From Clostridiales bacterium (GTDB taxonomy: Bacteria; Bacillota; Clostridia; Lachnospirales; Lachnospiraceae): DNA of 5,216 nt. The stretch lies in assembly GCA_019423795.1 (NCBI GenBank), contig JAHZAT010000096.1, positions 10,233 to 15,448 of the forward strand. The letters run 5' to 3'. Positions 5,137 through 5,216 of the stretch are shown in pieces. The notes beneath the pieces were generated by a model, which worked only from the letters and a program-made list of their open reading frames with translations, was not told the origin of the DNA and made no database searches. The translations under genes were made by a program, and so were the position numbers. Numbering within the stretch: position 1 is the stretch's first letter; each line of letters opens with the position of its first letter.

Positions 5137-5216
5137 TTAATCTGTTTCATTTAAATCAATTCCATTCTCTGCCATTTCCCTTGTATGTATCGTTTGACAA
5201 ACAGGATTCCTCTGAA
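5137..5216 (-). CDS. 3' end of an unidentified minus-strand gene (partial)
   Basis: The frame open from the right edge on the minus strand gives 25 residues before a TAA at 5137-5139, including NPVCQTIHTREMAENGIDL and ending NETD. The composition is protein-like (mixed polar and charged, no low-complexity run), while the other two minus frames also stop soon but read less naturally. The bidirectional hairpin just downstream, with a U-tract on the minus strand, supports a converging gene. I do not recognise the family from this C-terminal piece. Confidence 0.5.
   Translation of the reverse strand, partial: QRNPVCQTIHTREMAENGIDLNETD

Overview
This AT-rich window has the look of a chromosome segment from a low-GC, Gram-positive anaerobe of the Clostridia, most likely a Lachnospiraceae-type gut bacterium. 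The support is indirect: strong AAGGAGG-type ribosome binding sites, A/T-ending codons, secreted proteins with Big2/Ig-like domains, and a transglutaminase-like lipoprotein gene followed by what looks like a type II secretion F-family gene. No rRNA, tRNA, IS element, CRISPR array or phage gene was found.

Left part (1-1908, all on the minus strand): the 5' end of a probable GspF-family membrane protein (1-60) lies 12 bases downstream of a transglutaminase-like lipoprotein gene (73-978), so the two probably share an operon. Upstream is a LysR-type regulator (1042-1908).

Middle (1909-2616): a compact divergent control region separates the LysR gene from a plus-strand YczE/YitT-like membrane protein (2069-2563). 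It holds a perfect 8-bp interrupted dyad with a T-N11-A core, a repeated half-site 21 bp away, and two back-to-back promoters that appear to share one palindromic -35 element. The dyad covers the lysR -10 and sits about 64 bp upstream of the predicted membrane-gene start. This is the textbook layout for a LysR regulator that represses itself and controls its divergent neighbour. The membrane protein looks C-terminally truncated. An 18-bp perfect hairpin with A and T tails ends the unit and can also serve the converging gene.

Right part (2644-5216): on the minus strand lie endonuclease III (nth, 3586-4218) and, 36 bases downstream, a secreted CAP-domain protein with a C-terminal Big2 domain (2644-3549). 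Divergent from nth is a secreted, lysine-rich protein with one recognisable Ig-like domain and an unassigned C-terminal region (4328-5056). The nth promoter and the promoter of this gene physically overlap. A 17-bp bidirectional hairpin follows, then the 3' end of an unidentified minus-strand gene runs off the right edge.

Nothing here amounts to a demonstrated new system. The best leads are the LysR divergent control region, the transglutaminase/GspF pair, the truncated YczE-like protein and the uncharacterised secreted protein at 4328-5056.
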